64,000 nucleotides of DNA, taken from the NCBI RefSeq assembly GCF_016808335.1, contig NC_053146.1, forward strand, positions 24,050,637-24,114,636. Reading direction: 5' to 3'. Made by a program: the position numbers and the translations under genes. Positions 10,504 through 21,900 of the stretch are shown here, in pieces. This DNA comes from Panicum virgatum. Lineage: Eukaryota > Streptophyta > Magnoliopsida > Poales > Poaceae. The notes under the pieces were generated by a model. That model was given only the letters and a program-made list of their open reading frames with translations, made no database searches and was not told the DNA's origin. Every line of letters starts with the position of its first letter. Position 1 is the stretch's first letter.

Positions 10504-12402
10504 ATGGCTCCCAAGAAAGACAAGTCCAAGGTTGAAGATGAAGCAGTTGCCAATCTTTCCACGTGCTGGCGCAGAAGCAAAATGTCTGAATCGGCTGTAC
10601 AAGAACTGGAGAATATGGGTCTTCTCCAGACTCAAGGTGTAATTCAATGGCGTGCAGGCGAAGGAGAGGATTATCCTTTTGAAGGTACACTTGAAACCGT
10701 CATGTTCCATGATTTTGTGGAACGAGGTCTGGCAGTACCTGTGTCTGAGTTTTTCCAAGCTCTTCTGCAACTCTGGGGAATCCAATTATATTATTTGATT
10801 CCTCAATCCATCTTGCATCTTTCTATATTTACTCATTTTTGCGAAGCTTTCCTTGGTATCCTTCCCCACTTCCATCTTTTTCAACATTTCTTCACCCTTG
10901 TACCCGTTCCGAATGCCGCCAAACCCGCCGTCGTTGGCGCATGTGAACTAGTGCTTCGTCCTGAGACCCGAGATGAGTACTTGGCTAATGATCCAGCGGG
11001 TAAAGGACCCGAGTGGAAAAGTTTCTGGTTTCATGTCGGGAACTTTGAATCTCCTCTTCCAGAAAGAGTAGCTGGTGCCCCCCAAGTTCAAGCAAACTGG
11101 TCAAGTGCGGGACCTGGTGGCAAACAAGTCGAGTGCATTCTTCGTGCTATTGCCAATATCAATAACAAAAGAGTCACTAGTGATCATGTGGTCTTCTCCT
11201 TTGTGACTCGTCGGATCCAACCTCTCCAACATCGAAAACATCATGCCTTCAGATATGAAGGTACAAAGGATCCCACCAGGCTCTCGCCAGAAGCAATGGC
11301 TTATTCCAAAGCAATCAAGAGATGTTGTAAATTAATCGATAACTTTGACAAGTCTCTGAAACTACCAACACTCTTATCGGCAGTTAATCCTCCCGAGGAT
11401 ACCTGGGTAAGTTTTGAGTCATGCTGTCGAGTACTTGTAGACAAGGGTTTGATCTTCTGACAAATCCTTGCTTTCTTTTGCAGAAAAATTATAAGACATG
11501 GTACTACATGCCTCCAACCTCAGAAGATGATGCTCCTTCTGATGATAGCAGGAAATGGAAGGCAGCTCCTGGAGGTTTGTTACAGAGGAAAATTCACCAT
11601 CCCAAAAGTGGCTAGTAAGAATCTGACATTCTTTTATTAGATCCTGTTTGCCTCAGCTTTCTTATTTCGAATCTTGCTTGGCTAGGATCCAACATCTCCC
11701 ATCGCATGAAAAGGATCAGATCTAGGATTTCCGTAACTGGGTGCAGAGTGGTTCAGAAACAACTACTCGATCAGCCCCCAAGTCACCAGTAATTGGGTTG
11801 ATCGAGAACTCAACTGTCAACTTGCCAAGTACAGACACGCCGGGAACATCGAATGAGCCAAATCCTGAAGCACCCAAGATTACTCCTGTGGCGACTGAAG
11901 GTACTTCAAGTGCTGCTGGAAGTAACAGTGGTAGAGCTGAAGGATCGAGAGATCCTGCTGTTCGAGTAGTACCCTTCCAGTCCATGCCACAATCTACCCA
12001 GGAGGAATTGGGTAAAGAGATTTTTGATGATCCGTTGTTGTCTATAGACAACGTGAAGAAACTCACAGACTATATGCAGTGGAGTTTCAAATATACCAAG
12101 GTAAATCTTCTACTGCTGCTACTTGCTTATGTCAAGTAGTTGATGGCGTCTGACCAATCTTGCTTTGTATTTTGTAGGAAGTTGCCAATCAGTCCTTCTT
12201 AAAGTCTCATGCCTTGTATAAAACTATGGACAATCGAAAAACCTTGGAGCAGCAGAATGCTCTAATTGCCAAACGACTAGATGAATCACTTGCTGCTCGG
12301 AACAAGCTGTATGAAGCGAACCGAAAGCATCATCTAGAACTTTGTGACATGAAGCGGCAGATTAAGAGCCTCGAGGAAGAAAAAACAAAGCTCCAAGAAT
12401 AG
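10504..12402 (+). CDS. Antisense ORF of T2 (putative gypsy-type transposon protein, PF04195-like)
   Basis: This runs opposite to gag-pol. Exon 1 is 10504-11406 (301 codons from MAPKKDKSK), closed by a good donor (gtaagt). It contains the region typical of the plant putative gypsy-type transposon family: ...FVERGLAVPVSEFFQALL, an aromatic hydrophobic stretch and HVGNFESPLPERV. Exon 2 probably starts at 11484 after a cag acceptor (KNYKTWYYMPP). A Ser/Pro-rich part follows at 11726-12099, and a coiled-coil tail at 12180-12402 after a ttgtag acceptor (heptad-like NALIAKRLDESLAARNKLY, ending LQE-stop). I could not join exons 2 and 3 in frame, so the gene may be damaged or my splice site wrong. Function is unknown. 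Comparable antisense ORFs are reported for Grande-type elements. Confidence 0.7.
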
Positions 12403-13675
12403 TTACATATTGCTCAAGCTTGTGAGTATTTTGATCCTTATCTTGATTTTGCTTCATCAATGCCTTGAATAATCATTAAGATATCCTTCCATCAGGCTCT
12501 CCAAGCGACCATAATCGACTAGTAGTAGCATCTCAGGTCATTGTGGATATGGTAGATTCTGAAGAGGGGTCGTTGAGTAGTAAATCTTTGGTAGTGCGTC
12601 TAGAGGAGGCTCCAAAGAAATTCTTCGACGTCATGACGGCCACCTCCAAGAATTATCTGACTCATATGATTGGAGTTGTCAAGTCTTACTTGCTTTAGTA
12701 CAATTTAGCTCCCATAGCTAAAGGAATATCTCCTGATTGTTCTGATGAGAAATTCCAGGGCTATTGTAAAGAGTCGGAAGTAATTGCTGAGGAGATTTTG
12801 AAGAACTTGGCAGAATGGTCTGCCTGTAACAGTTCCTATCATCTTCTGTAAGATCTTGTCATTGTATATATTTTGCTTTTATCCTGTTGGTATCTTCAGA
12901 AGTATGATCTGATACCGTAGGATAAGTACAAACTACTCGATCCGTCGAGTAAAATGCTAGCATGGAGTAATCTCTACAGTTGGTCAATTAGGATGAATCC
13001 CGTCGGATTACCCAGATAGAAAAAACTGTAAAGATATCCATAAACTACTCGAGCAAGCGAGTAGGGTGTCCTGACCACGAACTGGAGTAATTTTTAAGAT
13101 AGATTTGTTAGGATGAACCCCGTCCAGTTGTCCAAGACGAAACCATCTTAGAAATATCCAATACCTATTCGTGCTGGCGAATAGGGTGTCTAACTTGTAG
13201 ACTGGAGTAACTACTAAGATTGACCGGTTAGGATGAACCCCGTCGGGTTACCCCAAAAGGACAAATTTTAGTTGTATCCATAACGTACTCGAGCAAGTGA
13301 GTAGTTTTGCCTTTGGCGCAAGGTCGTAGTTCCTTATAGTTGACCTGCTAGGATGAACTCTGTCGAGTTACCCAAGACGAACAAACTAGAAAAGGTATCC
13401 ATATACCTTCTCGAGCTAGTGAGTAGGTTGTGCCCTTATGTCGAGGACAAGGACGTGACTTGTATAGTTATCCCGATGGAAAACTGTGTAAGCTATCCTG
13501 AACAGGTTATCCAGGTCGGTATGAATCTGTGGAGGTTATCCTAGTTGGATGAACCTTTTGGAGAGTAGTCGGAGATGATGCTGCCAGATTGAAAATTGCT
13601 TTTAATGTAGTCGAAAAGCTGATGAAAACCCTTGCTTTATTAAAGAGATCAATTGTCATCACCATGTTACTTGGA
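12403..13675. other. T2 3' region with tandem array
   Basis: Mostly untranslated. 12430-12850 keeps coding-like plus-strand pieces (SEEGSLSSKSLVVRLEEAPKKFFDVM type), probably further decayed exons of the antisense gene. After that comes the 120-bp array, then the last part of pol. Confidence 0.6.
12961..13440. repeat. 120-bp tandem repeat array in T2
   Basis: Four diverged units. The anchor ggatgaa occurs at 12991, 13111, 13231 and 13351, exactly 120 bp apart. Each unit also has a ctggagtaa-like block, cccgtcgggttaccc-like text and a tactcgagcaag-gagtag segment. A degraded fifth anchor lies near 13549. Tandem arrays in this position are characteristic of Tat-lineage 3' regions. Confidence 0.92.
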
Positions 13676-13820
13676 TCAAGGATAAAATCTGTGCAAGTGT
13701 TCAATATTCCAGGAATTGGGTACCTCATTGCCATCTATATCAATAATTCTGTATGATGCGGGTCTTGTGACCTTAGATACAATGAAAGGTCCCTCCCATC
13801 TGGAATTTAACTTGTGCAGG
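13676..13820 (-). pseudogene. T2 integrase C-terminal fragment
   Basis: The minus strand reads HKLNSRWEGPFIV...SWNIEHLHRFYP-stop, the end of a Tat-lineage pol. It is the piece of T2 pol left of the A2 insertion. The preceding part resumes only at about 37101, with roughly 80 codons missing in between. Confidence 0.85.
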
Positions 13821-15402
13821 TGTTGACGGCCATTATTTCCTATTTTGACCGTCAACTTCTCGAGAACAACATGAGCTTTACACCATGTTCCATACATATT
13901 TTGCTTATTTCTAACAAGTGCAACAAGTTTTGGATGAGTTGTGGTCGCAGAAACTAGTGTACCAAAAATCAGGAAAATTGGACAAAATACCAGGCCGAAC
14001 GGCCTACCCTAGGCCGGCCGGCCGGGCACCTCAACATACCATGCCACGAAACTTTGCCAGAGTGATCATGAGCACAAATCCAAGCCAATCCAATTTGGTT
14101 CCGTCCAAAATTCACAAACAAAGACCGAAAGGCTTGAGCAATGGAAGGTTGGGTCCACTTTCAGTGTCCAAACACAGTTTCAAGACCTAAACCACCTTGA
14201 GCAAGAATGTGCAACCGTAGATTGATGTGTCGGTGGAACGGAGGGCTGAGAGGAGTCAAACCCAGGACAGCCAGCCTAAGGGAGGACAGCCGGCCTAGGG
14301 GAGGCCGGCCGGCCCCACTTTGTGGCATCTCAAGCTCAGATTTGGCGTGGAAGTTAAGCACAACCGCCACAACTGTGTGCAACTGACGCTAGCCCAAATA
14401 CCGACCTTGGAGCACTGTAAATAGAGAGCAACACCCTCACTTTCAATACACACCAAAGGAGTTCTCTCTTCTCATTCTTAGTTTCTAGAGTAGGTTAGGT
14501 AGTCGGGGAGTTAGAGTCGAGTCGAGCTTGTCTCGGGATTCCGGAGTCGACATCGGGGGTATAAGCTCTTGTATCTTTTCCTTTGACATTTATCAATATA
14601 AGTTATCTTCTTTATCTTTTCAAGTCAGCTTTACTTTCCGTATTTATTTACCTTTCCAAGTTATCTTACTTGTGTGCGGAAGTAATTCTCTAGCTTAGGC
14701 TTTGTACCTATCTTGTTTATCAGGATCTTACCTTACGGGTTTTCTCGCCCGGAATAGGGAGGCTCAAGTTAGTTCCCTAGGATGAGGGGGATTTCTCTTG
14801 TTCGCGACAAAAGAAATCCTAACATCGAGTGCAGACGTGGTGTCTAACCTTAGTGTTAGCTAGAAAGTGTGTTCTAGCCCACGGAACCGTTGTGGTAGTC
14901 GGTAGGTGGTGACAGCCCTATCCGTCCTTTGTAGTCCACCACGTTTCATAGCAGTAGTGCAGGTTGCCGTTGGACTCCCCTCTCATCCCTTTCTGAAGTC
15001 CTTCCTCTTCTAGCCGCCGAAGTAAGCTCTACTTTCCCGAGAACTAGTTAGGTGATTAGTCTGATCAAGAGAGGCTAGCTCAATAGTTTAGAAGTGTTTT
15101 AGGAGTCTTTCTCACTCGTTGTCCTCCCAGCTGCTTACCTCTCTAAGGATTAGAGTCTCCTATGTCAAACGGTCATCGTTGGCCATTATCCTAACCTATC
15201 ATATTAGGATTACCCCCAGTAAATTAGTCGGTTGATATCTCTAGTAAAGTTTGTCATTTGATTCTTCGATACTCTTTGACCATAGTGCTTCCCTGAGGAA
15301 GTATACGATACCCTAGAATACTCCAAGGTGAAGTGCTACAACGGTGATTCTGTGCGCTTGCGGAATCCATATTCTATTGAGCGTAAGAAATGCCTACAAG
15401 CA
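13821..15402 (+). repeat. 5' LTR of A2
   Basis: 1582 bp from TGTTGACGGCC to ...CTACAAGCA. It is followed after four bases by the primer binding site. It contains a cluster of ggccggcc motifs at about 14010-14310 and a cactgtaaataga sequence at about 14412, where the 3' LTR has a proper TATA box. Confidence 0.88.
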
Positions 15403-15406
15403 TTTC

Positions 15407-15424
15407 TGGCACCGTTGCTGGGGA
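15407..15424 (+). other. Primer binding site of A2 (Athila type)
   Basis: tggcaccgttgctgggga differs at two positions from the canonical Athila/Tat site seen in A1. It lies four bases after the LTR end. Confidence 0.85.
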
Positions 15425-15626
15425 AGCAATTGGCTAAAGATATCATCGAATAGTTTGATAAAATTTACTAGTTTGTCACCGCTAATTTTAGCGGGATTAC
15501 CATTGCTCTCGGTATCTTTGTGATTTTTGCAGAGCAGTGCAGGACCAAATTCGATCTACCATATCACTTCAACTCAGATCCAAAAAGAATTGGATGAATT
15601 CGGTATCTTAGGATTAAGGTTTGACA

Positions 15627-16985
15627 ATGCCAGCTTCAATACCCATGGCTCAGAAGCCACTCTGTCAATTCTCAGCCCCATCCAATAGCCATATCCCTAC
15701 TGGACTGAACAATTACCAAGGCACTGATGGGTTTGAGATAAAGACTGGACTTATCAACATGGTTCAAGCAAGTTCCTTCTGTGGAAAGGCATCAGAGGAT
15801 GCCCACGCTCATCTACAGAATTTTCTGGAAGTGAGCAGCATAATCAACCCAAGAGACACTACGATGGATAATATTTGTCTTCGGCTGTTCCCATTCTCTT
15901 TGCTTGGGAAAGCAAAGACGTGGTTCTACACCTTCAAGGACGCATTTGACACTTGGGATGTGTGCTCCAATGCTTTTCTGGTCAAGTACTTTCCGATGGG
16001 CAAAACCAATGCCTTTCGGAACAGGATTTCCAGTTTTGAACAACTCCAGGACGAGACAGTCCCGGAAGCCTAGGAACATCTTCAGGAATACATTGCAGCA
16101 TGCCCACACCACGGCATGGAAGAATGGCTTATCATTCAGAACTTCTTCCATGGCCTGAACCAGCGATCGCAAGATTACATTGACGCAGCAGCGGGAGGAG
16201 CATTCCTCTCTCTCGATGTTGCAGGAGCTAGAGAGCTCATTGACAAGATTGCCTCCAACCAGAGATGAAAGGAAGATAGGCAGCCGGCCCAGTCAAAAGG
16301 AATACATGAAATTGACAGTGTCAATATGCTGGCAGCCAAGATGGATCTTCTCATGAAAAAACTAAAATCTCCACACCAGGAAGTTAACCAGACTATGGAG
16401 TCTCAGATGACATGTGAGAAATGTGGCAATACTGGACACTCAGGCAAATCTTGCCCATTCACTCAAGAGGACGAGAACTCCATTGGGAACAACACTCCCA
16501 ATGACTCAGATTGTCGTCCTCAGCAAGGTTGGAATTCTAAGCCTGACCTCCCCTTCGGCCAACAGCAAGGTATCAATTTAAATAATAGTTTTCAGCCCTC
16601 GCTTAAAGACTTTATGAATGGCCAAAAACAAATTAATGACAACATTAGTGAGAAATTTTTTGCTAATGATAGAATTCTTGAGTCTTTGGCTATGCAACTA
16701 GATGGGTTTAACTCTGTTATTAAACATCAGTTGAGTTTCAACAATTTGATAGAAACTAAAGTATCTCAATTGGCCTCATCCTGCCTTAACCATGACACGG
16801 GGAAGCTATCCGGGCAACCAGAAGTAACCCCGAAAGAAAGCATGAGTGCGGTAGCTGTGCAGGCAAGACAATCCACACAGAAACCACATCTTCCGCAGGA
16901 TGCAGGTACACCATCCTGCCCTAACCATAACACGGGGAAGCTATCCGGGCAACCGGAAGTGACCTCGAAAGAAAGTGTGAATGCG
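15627..16985 (+). pseudogene. A2 gag (two in-frame stops, interrupted by K2)
   Basis: Translation from the ATG at 15627 gives an Athila-type gag. Residues INMVQASSFCGK and LFPFSLLGKAKTWF mark the retrotransposon gag domain. In-frame stops occur at 16071-16073 (after VPEA) and 16266-16268 (after ASNQR), but the frame continues through both. A zinc knuckle follows near 16412 (CEKCGNTGHSGKSC, CCHC). The C-terminal part is duplicated in tandem (45 residues). The frame breaks at 16985, where K2 is inserted, and resumes at 33585. Gag forms the particle that packages element RNA; this copy cannot make the full protein without stop suppression. Confidence 0.9.
16777..16985 (+). repeat. 135-bp in-frame tandem duplication in A2 gag
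   Basis: Copy 1 begins at 16777 (catcctgccttaac) and copy 2 at 16912 (catcctgccctaac). The repeated protein segment includes HDTGKLSGQPEVT and AVAVQARQS. Copy 2 is cut at 16985 by K2 and finishes at about 33585-33645. Because copy 1 shows the uninterrupted sequence, it proves the exact insertion site and TSD of K2. Confidence 0.93.
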
Positions 16986-17204
16986 TGTGACACCCCGGCC
17001 TACAAATAGTACAAAAGAAGTTGAGAATCTCTCAGATGAAACAGAAGAGTTATGCTTTTTTTTTGGATTTATGTAACACCTATCTGGAGTTATCAGCAGT
17101 AATGCCTGTGCAATGTTGTCTAAATAGGATAGAACCTTAAATAATGGAGTTTTTCTCTCTTCCTTGACCTTACCAATCTGTGTTTTCTCTTTGCCCCAGC
17201 TCAG
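16986..17204 (+). other. Unidentified left end of K2, intron-like
   Basis: It starts TGTGACACCCCGG, which mimics an LTR start but is otherwise unlike the 3' LTR of the same insertion. It is AT-rich and ends in a pyrimidine-rich tract with gccccagctcag immediately before an open reading frame, resembling a 3' splice site. Its origin is unknown; captured host DNA or another retroelement are both possible. Confidence 0.5.
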
Positions 17205-18320
17205 ATGTTGGCAGAACAAAAAGACCTTGGAGACAGTGCAATGGGTAATGGTGAGAAAGCTTGCCCGTGTTGCCAATTCTATGGCGTTCCTTGTCGTCAA
17301 GTTCGTGCGACTGAAGATGAAGCCACCACTAGAAGGAACCAGAGGTTGTTCTCCGGTACAAAGAGAAAGATGTCTCATCAAGAGCAGCTAGCAGAGGATT
17401 CCCTTTTCCTTGACTCTCCATCGGTCGATGAGCTACAGACCATCCAGAAGAGAAAGGCTCTTAAGTGCTCCAGAGATACACAGGTCGAGAATCAAGCTCT
17501 CCATGATTATGTTGATGGGTTGACTATCACTATGAATGTGATTCAGCCACGCGGTCGCAAGGAGTCCAAAGAGCAAGCAGCAGAAATGATGCAAGATGTG
17601 ATGCTAAGTTCACATGGAGGTCAACCAAGTAACGCCATTCACCACCACCGCATGTGCTACCAATGCGGGCAAAAAGGTCATTATGCCAAAAGTTGTCCAC
17701 AGAAACGCCTTCCACCGGCCCCACGGCAGGCAGGACAGCAGGGGCGCCCAGCCCAACCCAGAGCGCCACGACAAGGGAAGGTGAACCATGTGACGGCCGA
17801 GTCAGCGGCCGAGTCTCCAAACGTGGTTATTGGTACGTCCATGGTCAACTCATATCCGGCTACGGTGCTGTTCGATACTGGTGCTACGCATTCCTTTATT
17901 GCACAGTCTTTTGTCGAGCACCATGGTATTCGTACTAACACATTAAAGAAGTGCATGTTAGTATCTTCACCTGGAGGACAATTGAGGTCTCATATCTCCT
18001 GCCCCAGAGTCATTGTTTCCATAGGGAGAGTAAAGTTCGGTACAAATCTGATGGTGATGGACACCAAGGGTATTGATGTGATTCTGGGAATGGATACTCT
18101 TGCCAAGTGGGGAGTCAGAATTGATTGTGCTCAGCGGTCAGTTCACTTGTTAGCATCTATTGGCCAAGAGGTGACAGTCAGTGCTACAGAGCCTTCTGGT
18201 TTTCTTCATCAGATGGAGGCTAGACCCACGGATGGTATTCGCGTGGTGCCTGAATTCCCGGACGTCTTTCCGGAAGACTTGCCAGAAGAAGGAAGAGGAG
18301 TTGATGAAGACCTATCCTAA
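17205..18320 (+). pseudogene. Chimeric ORF of K2: unknown N-terminus fused to gag-protease
   Basis: 371 codons open from ATG 17205. Residues 1 to about 140 do not match the gag of K1: a Cys cluster (CPCCQFYGVPC, about 20-30), then a charged part containing KRKMSHQEQLAED and a segment ending near QPRGRKESKEQ. From about residue 150 the frame is Tekay gag-pol: zinc knuckle CYQCGQKGHYAKSC, a Pro/Gln-rich linker, then protease with the active-site motif [11 protein letters not shown] and ILGMDTLAKWG. After EFPDVFPEDLPE the frame jumps to the element's extreme C-terminus; the next frame reads EELMKTYPNLFASQP, as at the end of K1. Reverse transcriptase, RNase H and integrase are deleted. The N-terminal part could be a transduced gene fragment. 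Confidence 0.75.
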
Positions 18321-18377
18321 TCTCTTTGCTAGCCAGCCCAGAATCTCGGGACGAGATTCCTGTAAGGGGGTAGGATT
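18321..18377 (+). other. K2 3' untranslated piece and polypurine tract
   Basis: The sequence gtaagggggtaggattt directly before the LTR start is the plus-strand equivalent of the K1 polypurine tract. It primes plus-strand synthesis. Confidence 0.75.
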
Positions 18378-18915
18378 TGTAACACCCTAATTCAAATTTC
18401 CTATTTAATAATAAATTTAATTGGTTTATTTAATTTTCTAAGGATTTAATTGGCTTAGCTTGCATTTAATCTAATTTTTGTTCCATAAGTAGATAAAATT
18501 TATCATAGGGATAATTTTGTTGTTGCATTCACGCTGGCGCATAGTTTTATTTGATTGAGTGTGGTTTGAATTCAAATTCAAACTTGAATTCAAATAGTGT
18601 TAGTTTGGTTTGAAATAGGAAAAAGAATAGAGGAAAGGAAATAAAAATGAGAAAGAAACCCAACCCAACCCCAAGAACTGGCCCAACCCGCTCCCCTCCT
18701 TTTTCCGCTCGGCCCGACCCAGTCAGCCCGGCCCAGTTCCACCCCGCACCTGGCCCGAGACCTCGCCTCCTTTTCTTTTCCCGGCCCGGCTCCCGCGCTC
18801 CCCCGTGCTCGGCCCAGCTTCAGCGCAAACCCAGCGAGCCAGCGCCTCCAGTCCGACCCGCGCCCTCCTTTCACTGACACGGCTGGCCCGCCTGTCAGCC
18901 ACTCCACCACCTTCC
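18378..18915 (+). repeat. 3' LTR of K2, first part
   Basis: Begins TGTAACACCCTAATTC and runs 538 bp up to the K1 insertion, including the first copy of the TSD cttcc (18911-18915). It continues at 30926. Confidence 0.9.
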
Positions 18916-21900
18916 TGTAACACCCGGTTTATAAAAGAACATAAACCGAGCAATCATATACGTGCCAGGATCAAGTCATACGTATATACAACAGAATGAA
19001 CAGTATATCATAGCACATATCACGTAAAAAGATATAATAAATCGAAATACGAATGTTATTTATTACAATAATGACAAAATGTCTGATACAGCGGAAGCGA
19101 AATACAAAAAAAACGATAAAAACTCTCCGAAGCTGAAGCAGGGCGCCACAGGGACGTCGACTGGGAGACGAACACCTAGAAGTCCTCGTAGTCCTGGTAG
19201 CGCTGGACGAACTCCCTCGTGTCGGCAGGAACTGAGCAGCAGTAGCGTAGCCAAGGGGAAAAAGTAGAGAAGAGGCAAGGGTGAGTACACAACTTGTACT
19301 CAACAAGTATAACACAAACTATGAGGCTCTAAGGTTGGCTGACTCAACTGCATTAGCTTTTAAGTCTTGGCAAAATTTTATTAAAGCTATTTACTACGAG
19401 TTGATGAATTACCATTAACCCGGTTACATAGTAATTAATCAGGATTAATTAAGAAACTACTGGGAACCAAACCGAAACCAAGCCACCAAGGTAAACCCCG
19501 AGAAGCACCTCCCTCGTCGGAAGGAGATAACTTCACTAATCAAAAGGAGGATCTGGGCCGCTCATAACCGTGAGCACGGCTAGTATACCAGTTTTACACT
19601 CTGCAGAGGTTGCACATCTTTACCCACAAGCCGTGAGCTACGCCAGTTGTTCATCACACTTCCTTAGGTGAGATGGCTAGCGACTCACTACGAGGCCTTT
19701 CCAAAGAATCTCGTTGGTAAGGCGTAACCACGAGAGTTAGGTCGGCGACGATGGGGCCCACCTCCGGGGGTACAAGCATAGGAGCGCAATCCAAGCACAG
19801 ACCAAGCCGGAGGAGCAGGGACCATTGAAGCTTACTACTCTTGCCCCGCAGGTAAGTTACTCCAAACCAAAAAGATCTAATTATTACGCCAAGTCTATCC
19901 CATTCTAGCCTTGTGGTAGCGCTGTTGTCCCAGGTTGTCGCTCTATGAACCGGTCCTTATGGAGAGTGGCCAACCAAGCACTAAGCACCGTGCTGGCCCC
20001 CTAAACCATGTTTCTACAAAAACATCTTTTAACGAGACGTGAGCCACTCATCCACACAGAGGGTCACTCTCAGAATTAAGTTCAAGTAAACCATTAATCA
20101 ATTTAATTTAAAAAGGACCAGAGTGTGTTATAGCGCAGCAACCTAGCACAACTAACCAAAATGCAACCCAAAGGTATATATAAAGGATATAAAGTGGCTA
20201 GGAAGTCCTTATAGGCATACAATATTAAAAATGCAGTATGAAAGTGTATTTAAAGTGATAGGTTGTTCATGTTATACTTGCCTTCCTCGTACTGCTCTGG
20301 CTGCTGCTCAAACTGATCCGAAGACGGCTGCTCCGGGTACTGGTACTGGGGCTCCTCAGACGGATCAACGTCTACTCACGAACACATGGTCAAAACAATG
20401 CACGATAATAAGCATACAAGCAAACACTAACAAAAAGCTAAGAAACAGTACATCAATACATAAAAACAGCGCACTAAACTACTCTAATACTGTTCTATGT
20501 GCTACAACGATCGCGTGGATGTAAAGAACGCTAAAAACGGAGCTAAAACGCATTTTCTAGGCTAAAAACAAGTTCCAGGGGCTTATTTGTAAGAAAACTG
20601 AAGTTCCAGGGTGTTTTCTGCTAAAACCGAGGGCTAAAATGTAATTAAAGGATAAATCTAGGGTCTAACGCGTAAAAGAAAGAGTGCTGGACGGCGGGTT
20701 TGATATTTAACAAGCTCAGGGGGGTCTGCGCAAAAAAAAAATTTGGGCCAAACTGTAATTATTTTTCAAGGTAGGTGGACTGCGGGTTGATTCTAGGAAA
20801 ACTAGGGGGTTCTTTAACAAAAATGCCAGGCGAACCGGTACGCACCGATCTGGACCGTCAGATCCAGATCTGATGGCTAGGATCAAAGGGGCGCCGTTCT
20901 AATCTCGAGCGCCCGTTCCTGATCGGACGGCACAGGGCAGTTGGTGCGTGGGGCGGCGGCGGGACGCACCGGCGGCGTGCTCCCGCGGCGGGGGATCGCC
21001 GGCGTGTGACGTTTCTGGGGTTCCCGGGCTCAGATCGGCCTGGGATTTGGTCGTGGAGGTTGCCTGTGGCATGCGTAAGGCACTGGAGTGGAAGGCAAGG
21101 TGCGGCAGGGTTCGCAGAGGGGTGCTCGGCGGTGGGGGCGGCTCGGTGTGGCGGTGCTTCGCCGGCGAGCAGCGCACCGGCACCTAGGGGGCGTCCTAGG
21201 CCAAAACATCTAGCGCAAAAGGAAAAGGGCCGGGCTTGGAGTTCTCACCGAAGCTTGAAACGGCAAGGGCGCGACGTAGGACGAGTCGGCGGCGAGATCA
21301 GGCGGAGACGCTGGACGGAGGTCGCGGTCCGGGCGGTGCTGGGCTACTCCGGGCTCCTAGGCCGCACGGATCGACGAGTGATGGCGCTGCGGCGCCGGGG
21401 TTTAACGCGGCGCAGCGGTTGGTGGCGGCGTGCTAGGGTTAGGGATGGCGGCGCTGGGGGAAAGAAGAGAGGCCCGGGTCCCTTTTGTAGGGCGGCGGCT
21501 GCCTTGGCGTGCGGGTCTGGTGTGGGAAGGCCGGCGAATTCTGCGGCGAGGATCACGGCAGCGTGGCGGGTTCGTTGCGCCGTGGAGGGGAAGAAGCTTC
21601 CAAGCGGGGCCCACGGGTCAGCGGGCGAAGCGCGCTCAGCGCGGCTGAGCGGGGAGGGCGCGCTGGGCTGAGGGGCTGGCTTGCGGGCCCGGCTGGCAGG
21701 CCGACGGGGCGGGCGAGCTGGGCTCGAGCGCGTGGCGCGATGCGGGCCGAAGCAGAGGGGAGCGCTGTGCGGGAGCAGGCCGGTGTGGGCGGGTCGAGTG
21801 CGGGAGTGGCGAAGCGGGCCGGGCGCAAGTCGCTGGCTTTGCGGGAGCGCGTGCTGGGCCGCGCGTGGGGTGAGGCTGGGCTGAGAGGGGAGCTGGGCCG

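Noticed and set aside
10174..10785. 203-codon minus-strand ORF
   Set aside because: It overlaps the first exon of the plus-strand antisense gene of T2, which has splice sites and family resemblance. The minus ORF has none.
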